Assembly (NCBI GenBank): GCA_030142905.1
Contig: JASJOG010000136.1
Location: forward strand, 1 to 64,000
Reading direction: 5' to 3'
Length of the DNA: 64,000 nucleotides
Origin: Heliopora coerulea
Lineage: Eukaryota; Cnidaria; Anthozoa; Scleralcyonacea; Helioporidae
Positions 59,065 to 64,000 of this stretch are shown here, one piece after another. The position numbers were made by a program, and so were the translations under genes. A model generated the notes under the pieces. That model was not told where the DNA came from. It saw nothing but the letters and a program-made list of their open reading frames with translations, and made no database searches. Positions within the stretch are counted from its first letter, which is position 1. Each line of letters begins with the position of its first letter.

Positions 59065-59860
59065 ATGAACGTACAAACAAACGTCGCCAAGAAATTTCTT
59101 CAGCTACTCGACAAACACTTTCCACCCAGTAACAAGTTTCACAAGATTTTCCATAGAAATAACACCAAGGTCAGTTACAGTTGCATGCCCAACATGGCAA
59201 GCATCATACGATCGCACAACCAGAAAGTTCTGAACCCCCAACAAAAACGCGAGGAAAGGAAATGCAGCTGTAAAGTTAAGGAGACCTGTCCCCTCGAAGG
59301 AAATTACCTCACGGAAAGCTTGGCTTACCATGCCAACGTGACCAATGGTTCCGACAACGACCGCACAAATTACATCGGGCTTACGGAGAACACATTCAAA
59401 GACCACCTCTACAAGCACAGAAACTTTTTCCACTACGAAAACAAAATTAACTGTACTGAACTTTCTTAACACGTCTGGGACTTGCGAAAAAGAGGGATCA
59501 CCGATGAAACAATTAAATAGTCAATTCTTGAGAAGGCCCCTGCTTACAAAAACAGATCGAGAAGATGCGAGCTTTGTTTGGCTGAAAAGTACCACATATT
59601 CCAAAAATTTAAATTACTTAATAGGCGCAACAAACTGCTGTCGAATTGTCGACACACCAACAAATACCTATTATGCAACTTTAAAGAAGCACCGCCTAAT
59701 AATTAACATCTCTTGATCTCGCCGCCGGAACTGTATATAAGCTCAGTTGAATGTTGAGATAATTTAGTCGTCTGATGATTGCGAAAGCATGAAACGAGGT
59801 GTAACGACAAGCTGTAAACATATTAGATAAGCAACAATAAATTATTACATATATATATTA
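59065..59860 (+). mobile_element. Penelope-like element 7: nuclease segment and ribozyme-bearing 3' end
   Basis: The plus frame 59,065-59,469 has the linker VSYSCMPNMASIIRSHNQKV, the Cys-rich CSCKVKETCPLEGNYLTES, and a GIY-YIG nuclease start (TNYIGLTENTFKDHLYKHRN; the usual Arg is Lys). It stops at 59,467 and continues after breaks to about 59,715. A well-formed hammerhead motif lies at 59,766-59,808. The 3' end GGTGTAACGACAAGCTGTAA ... AGCAACAATAA is shared with the foldback at 39.6-39.8 kb. The RT part is missing, so it is a 5'-truncated copy. Confidence 0.82.
59766..59808 (+). ncRNA. Hammerhead ribozyme with all three stems visible
   Basis: GTCGT, CTGATGA (59,772-59,778), T, stem II TGC-GAAA-GCA, T, GAA (from 59,791), stem III AC-GAGGT-GT, A, ACGAC. 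Stem I pairs GTCGT with ACGAC. The cleavage triplet is GUA, which is allowed. The very short stem III is what is known for Penelope-type hammerheads. This is the best-formed copy in the window. Confidence 0.82.
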
Positions 59861-59871
59861 CATATATTGCA

Positions 59872-59889
59872 TACAGTATATATATATAT

Positions 59890-59924
<35 letters not shown>
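59872..59924. repeat. (TA)n microsatellite, mariner target
   Basis: Long TA-rich run ending exactly at the mariner terminus. Confidence 0.9.
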
Positions 59925-59925
<1 letters not shown>

Positions 59926-59926
<1 letters not shown>

Positions 59927-61268
59927 GAGGGTCATCCAAAAAGTAACGCCTGTTGTACAAGATCAGAGAAATTTTATTGTTTACATACACAAACTACATA
60001 TGAAAATGACCGGAAATATGTCAGGAACACAACCCTATCCCTCAATATAGTCTCCTCTATTGTCCACTGCTGCTGTCCAGCGCTGTATCAGAGCCTCTAT
60101 TCCTGCCTCGTAAAAGGAGGATGTTGTGAGCGGAGCCAAGACCGAACAGCTGTCATAACCTCTCCATCAGTCGAGAATCGCTGACCACGCAGTGCTTCCT
60201 TCATCGGTCCAAACAAATGGAAGTCTGATGGAGCCAAATCAGGGCTGTACGGTGGATGGGGCAGCGTGGTCCACCCATGGCGGGTGATTTCCTGTCTGGT
60301 TCGCAAACTTGTGTGGGGACGGGCATTATCGTGCTGAAGGAGGACACCATCCATGTTGAGATTGGGTCGGCAACGCCGAAGTCTGTTTTTCAGTTTGTTT
60401 AGAGTCGCAATGTAGGTGTCAGAGTTTATGGTAGTGCCTTTGGGCATAAAGTCAACCAATATCACACCCTGATAATCCCAAAAGACTGTAGCCATCACCT
60501 TGCCAGCGGACGGCTGCGACTTGAATGTTTTCTTTCTTGGTGAGTAAGAATGTCGCCATTCCATCGACCTTCTTTTGCTTTCTGGCTCGTAATGATGAAC
60601 CCAGGTTTCATCCCCAGTGACAATTCTTTTCAAAAATGTGTTATCATCACTATGAAGCCGCAGAAGCTCAGTGGATGCCTCAACTCGTTGCTCCTTCATG
60701 GCATCTGTCAGCTGCCGTGGAACCCACTCTGCACAGACCTTGCTGTAGCCCAATTTACTGACCAAATTGCCTGCACTACTTCTACTGATGTCTAGTGGCT
60801 CACTTATCTCAGTAATTGTAATCCTCCTGTTTTCTTTGATCAACTCATCAGTGCTTTTCAAGTTCATGTCTGACACTGCATGAGCAGGCCTTCCACTTCT
60901 TGGCTGGTCAGTCAGCACAGCCTCACCTTTGGCTGTTTCACCACCTTTAATCCTGCTTGCCCATCTTCTCACATTGCTCACATCAAGAGTGTGATCCCCA
61001 TACACATTTTTCAGTCTTTTGTGGATGGCTGCAGCACTTTCTCCCTCCAAAACCAAGAATTCTATCACAGCTCTTTGTTTTTTACATATTTCAGCATGGG
61101 CGGCCATCTTGGAAATGGAATTCTGGGAATGGAGGGAGCACACAACTCCAAATTCATGATCACAATGAAGTAAACTTATGGTTGAATATGTTTTTCAAAT
61201 TTGAAACAAATCCACCTAAACCTGGAGAAATTATGGCTTAGCAGGCATTACTTTTTGGATGACCCTCG
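59926..61268 (-). mobile_element. Mariner transposon with TIRs and TA target duplication
   Basis: Ends CGAGGGTCATCCAAAAAG at 59,926 and its complement ending at 61,268; the TIRs match over about 27 bp with one mismatch. TA lies on each side (59,924-59,925 and 61,269-61,270). It is 1,343 bp and sits inside a (TA)n tract. It carries one transposase gene on the minus strand. Confidence 0.95.
60097..61143 (-). pseudogene. Mariner transposase (DD34D), frameshift near C-terminus
   Basis: 348 codons from the first Met; a Met at residue 13 (MAAHAEICKKQRAVIEFLVL) is the likelier start. There is an N-terminal helix-turn-helix (AAAIHKRLKNVYG), the linker region (KENRRITITEISE), and the catalytic triad in VTGDETWVHHYEP, QHDNARPH and YSPDLAPSD, with 34 residues between the second and third Asp. 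Near 60,113 a T run is one base short, so the frame stops at 60,097. The conserved mariner C-terminus (GIEALIQRW) is readable in the next frame for about 24 residues. Apart from that, the gene is intact, suggesting recent activity. Confidence 0.92.
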
Positions 61269-61270
61269 TA

Positions 61271-61305
61271 TATACTACATACATATATTACATAAATATA
61301 TATAT

Positions 61306-61385
<80 letters not shown>

Positions 61386-62211
61386 TACATACATATATAC
61401 GTACATACATATATACGTACATACATACACAAATAGATTTTCATATAAACACACACACACAGAGACACGCATATATATTCTAATCAATATGTATCGAACA
61501 ATTATTCGCCGAAGTGGAGGTAAATCTCTACTATTCACCGACAATGAGGTAAATAGTTGTTTTAGCATATACCTCACATGATAGTTTTCACATATTTTTT
61601 TTTAAGTTTTAAAACAATTTTACTGAACTCAGTCATCTTGTCGCCCACTCGTCATTTGAAACAAAACATTTTGAACTCACCCTGAGTGCATTTATCCCTA
61701 AAAAGTAAAAGAAATACAAATCTTTGAATACTTTATTGCCAAATTTGTTTAAAAAAAGTTCTTCCGTAACTCCAACAAAACGGGACGCCATCTTGTTTTG
61801 CCTATAGGTGAATAGCGCTGGATATTCCGAGGTAGAGGAACCAATCAGATGGCACAAAAACCACTATTCACCTGTGAGCTATATGCTAAATATATATATT
61901 ACATATTGATTAGTGACTAACTAAGTGTGATGTCTGTGTGGGATAATATTTGCGCGCCCGACGTTTTCGTGCAGGTCTATTGCCAAAACGGCGGGGTCTG
62001 ACAGGAAAAATTTACGTTTTTGTTGACATGTCAACACCTCACCATAAACCTCATCGCAATAAACCGCTTTCGATAAACTTCCTTTCTTCCTTATTATGTT
62101 TTAATAACTTTTATAGTTTTCGAAGTTAAGGCATAGGACTATTTTTTAACCATTCTTCCCCCGTGGTACGAACTTCGAAATGACTCGATCGAAATAGGGT
62201 TAAGGTATAAT
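61271..62211. repeat. (TA)n/(ATAC)n microsatellites and spacer
   Basis: 61,271-61,480 is TA and TACATA repeats continuing the mariner target tract. The remainder is AT-rich. GTGTGATGTCTGTGTGGGAT at about 61,925 resembles the repeat following the TA tract at 39.84 kb. No gene supported. Confidence 0.7.
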
Positions 62212-62396
62212 AGCCGGTTCCCCTTATTACGTCAGCTGAATACAGCTACCAGAACACATTGCGGTTATTTTATTTTGATGCAAATGTTGAATTCCCAAAC
62301 GAATGGAAAGAGAATAGCTCTCATTTAGATTACAAACAAGATTTCGAAAGGCATTATTATAGTTTTATTCAGCAGATGTATCAGGGAAACCGGTCA
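62212..62396. mobile_element. TIR MITE copy 2
   Basis: Ends GCCGGTTCCCCTTATTACG / complement of CAGCAGATGTATCAGGG ... ACCGG, with interior ACAAACAAGATTTCGAAAGG, the same element as 6267-6444. Confidence 0.78.
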
Positions 62397-63041
62397 TTGT
62401 TCGGCTAAACTGCAGTTTGACGGACTCAACTATCTGCTGACCTGTTATTCCGGCTAATTGGGTAAGCGAGCCGGCGTTTGGCGGGAAAATTAAACTGCGC
62501 AAAGCATGTAAAAGTATTTTACTGTTTGGAATTAGAGACAAAAAGTATTACAAACAGATGAAAGCAATTTATTTTCTCATAATTCATATTTTCTTGGGGT
62601 TAGGATTAGGGTTTGGATTAATGTCACTCGTTTCTGCAAAGTGGTTTGAACACCGCGATAAAAAACCGTCGCTGCTGAAAGAAGTATTTGTAAGTAGTTG
62701 AATATCTGTGGTGAAGCACGTGGGAGAAACTCCACTAAAATCAAACAGTCGGCCTTTTTCATGTAGAAATTCTCGCAAAGTGTTCTGATCTTTTGTCCAA
62801 CGTCAATTCATAGATATCCTCGTAAACTGAAAGTAATGGCATTGTAGGTTCCGTCGTGAAAGCACTGATCAAACGTCTTAAAATTTCGTGCCAAAAGATA
62901 GTTCGCTTAATTTACTGGGCCGACTGCAAAAGGTCAGCGGCAGGGTGGGTTCACTAAACTGCAATAGTACCAATTGTTCTTTAAAATTCCACAGCTTGCT
63001 ATTTTAACATGTTTATTTATGTTGAATTTGTTTTCCTTTAG
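62397..63041. other. Spacer before the ZU5 exon
   Basis: Includes a short GGTTAGGATTAGGGTTTGG run (62,597-62,615). No gene recognised. Ends in GTTTTCCTTTAG, the proposed acceptor. Confidence 0.5.
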
Positions 63042-63376
63042 ATTTACTATGGATGAACGCGGTGGAGGTATTGCATTTCCTTCTGCTAGTGCTTTCTTCC
63101 AGTTTCCAACCCACGCTGTTTCAAGGTCGACAACTATAACGTGCGCTCGTGTGAGGCATAAAGACAGTCCGTTAGAGCCGAACAAGGGGGAGGTCTTTTG
63201 CAGTAGCATGATCAAGATAGAGTGTGGAGAAACGACCTTTAACGAACCAGTCACAGTTTTGCTGTCCCATTCAGCTTCAGACGAAGATCCTTATGGCGAC
63301 TACTATGAAATAACTATGAAGCAGCTTAGACTGGAATGGGATGATTTGGAAACCCAAAGAATTAATAAATTTGAAG
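63042..63376 (+). CDS. ZU5 domain exon (partial gene)
   Basis: An open exon between the AG at 63,040-63,041 and a GTATTT donor at 63,377. It reads GGGIAFPSASAFFQFPTHAV, then SSMIKIECGETTFNEPVTVL and LSHSASDEDPYGD, matching the ZU5 fold found in ankyrins, UNC5 and PIDD, and in many cnidarian death-domain and NLR-like proteins. The acceptor is phase 2 and the donor phase 1, so it does not join directly to the phase-0 donor proposed at 57,687. It may be the 3' part of the STAND gene through another exon, or the start of a neighbouring gene whose remainder lies beyond the window. Confidence 0.7.
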
Positions 63377-64000
63377 GTATTTGCTGAAAACTGTAGTACA
63401 AAATAAATTTTGGTTACATTGTTGATGGAAGGTTATTAATTTACAGTTTTAATGTTAGTCGAAATTAGTGATGCGTATTTTCTCAAATCACATCAACTAA
63501 TCTTACATGGTCTGATGATGGTGAAGTAATCTTAGGCTGAATCGTCCCCCGGTAAACTGCCTGTAAATTATGCATCTTAAATAGGAAAAGTTTATCGCTC
63601 ACGTTTGAAATCACAAGTTATTATCATTGATATGAGTATTTATTGGTATTCCATTGATGGTAATGGTATAATGCTAATGGTATAATGTTAATGATAATGA
63701 TAACAGCTTTATTTCAATCGATAAGAGCGGTAAGCTAATCAAAAGGTCATCTGGTACGGACGTGGAACTGATATTTATAAAATAATGTGTATCGTATACG
63801 GGTTCTGATTGGTTAAAATCCGTAAGAGTACCCAAACACGGAAAATTCCCCGCGAAAAGTGTACTGAAGTTTGTTTTTGCACGTTCAGTTATATTTTTTT
63901 ATAAGAGAAATACGTAATTGTTTTGTGTGTTTGAATATTGTGATTCAAATACTCGGTACGTTAGTTGACTTTGAAACAGCTAAAAAAAGTCTCATTTTTT
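63377..64000. other. Downstream of the ZU5 exon, nothing further seen
   Basis: AT-rich sequence with a short TGGTATAATG / AATGATAATGATAA repeat near 63,658-63,705. Probably intron. Confidence 0.5.

Noticed and set aside
61201..61581. Open frames in the TA/TACATA region
   Set aside because: Microsatellite translation (Tyr-Ile repeats) with no domain.
62597..62615. Internal telomere-like TTAGGG run
   Set aside because: Only two or three imperfect units; too short to call an interstitial telomere.

Overview
The window looks like animal nuclear DNA from an anthozoan cnidarian, probably a stony coral. This is inferred from three things: tandem L-amino-acid-oxidase genes, a HEPN/phosphorylase/NB-ARC/TPR innate-immune-type gene, and a dense mix of Penelope-like elements, hammerhead-ribozyme repeats, hAT, mariner, Crypton and LINE sequences. 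It is AT-rich, introns obey GT/AG, and there is no operon-like packing.

Region 1 (about 0.7-19.9 kb) holds two tandem plus-strand genes for FAD-dependent L-amino-acid oxidases, 613 and 599 residues by my splice models. Each has five coding exons. Intron phases are identical (0,1,1,1), and exons 2 and 3 have the same lengths (88 and 150 nt), so they are a gene duplication. Intron 1 of the first gene contains a Crypton-type tyrosine-recombinase relic, (GGTATA)n satellites and foldback repeats. Introns 2-4 contain hammerhead-ribozyme repeats and a TIR MITE. About 6.5 kb without a recognisable gene separates the two and holds an old direct duplication.

Region 2 (about 20-40 kb) is a graveyard of mobile elements. 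It contains a minus-strand LINE with endonuclease and reverse transcriptase, several Penelope-like elements (RT plus GIY-YIG nuclease) whose edges repeatedly abut (TA)n tracts, tRNA-derived SINE-like copies in both orientations, and a complete 2.4 kb hAT element with perfect 8-bp target duplications nested in a smaller repeat. A LINE 3' end and a foldback carrying hammerhead motifs in both arms are also present.

Region 3 (about 40.3-57.7 kb) is the most interesting part. A HEPN (DZIP3-like) exon, two exons of a nucleoside-phosphorylase-like domain and a giant NB-ARC plus TPR exon all join in intron phase 1. They form one continuous reading frame of about 2,390 codons. A decayed second NB-ARC-TPR exon lies in the large first intron. 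The TPR part consists of 42-residue (126-bp) units that are almost identical in DNA, and the frame is broken by a cluster of nonsense codons in its last third. By domain logic this is a STAND/NLR-type sensor carrying two possible effector domains: a HEPN RNase-like fold with an intact Rx4H motif, and a phosphorylase/nucleosidase fold with altered key residues.

Region 4 (57.8-64 kb) holds Penelope relics with a well-formed hammerhead motif, a nearly intact mariner inserted in a (TA)n tract, a second copy of a MITE first seen at 6.3 kb, and an isolated ZU5-domain exon at the end.

All gene models are read by eye from the sequence. Splice sites are proposed from GT/AG, phase and domain continuity, not from transcripts.
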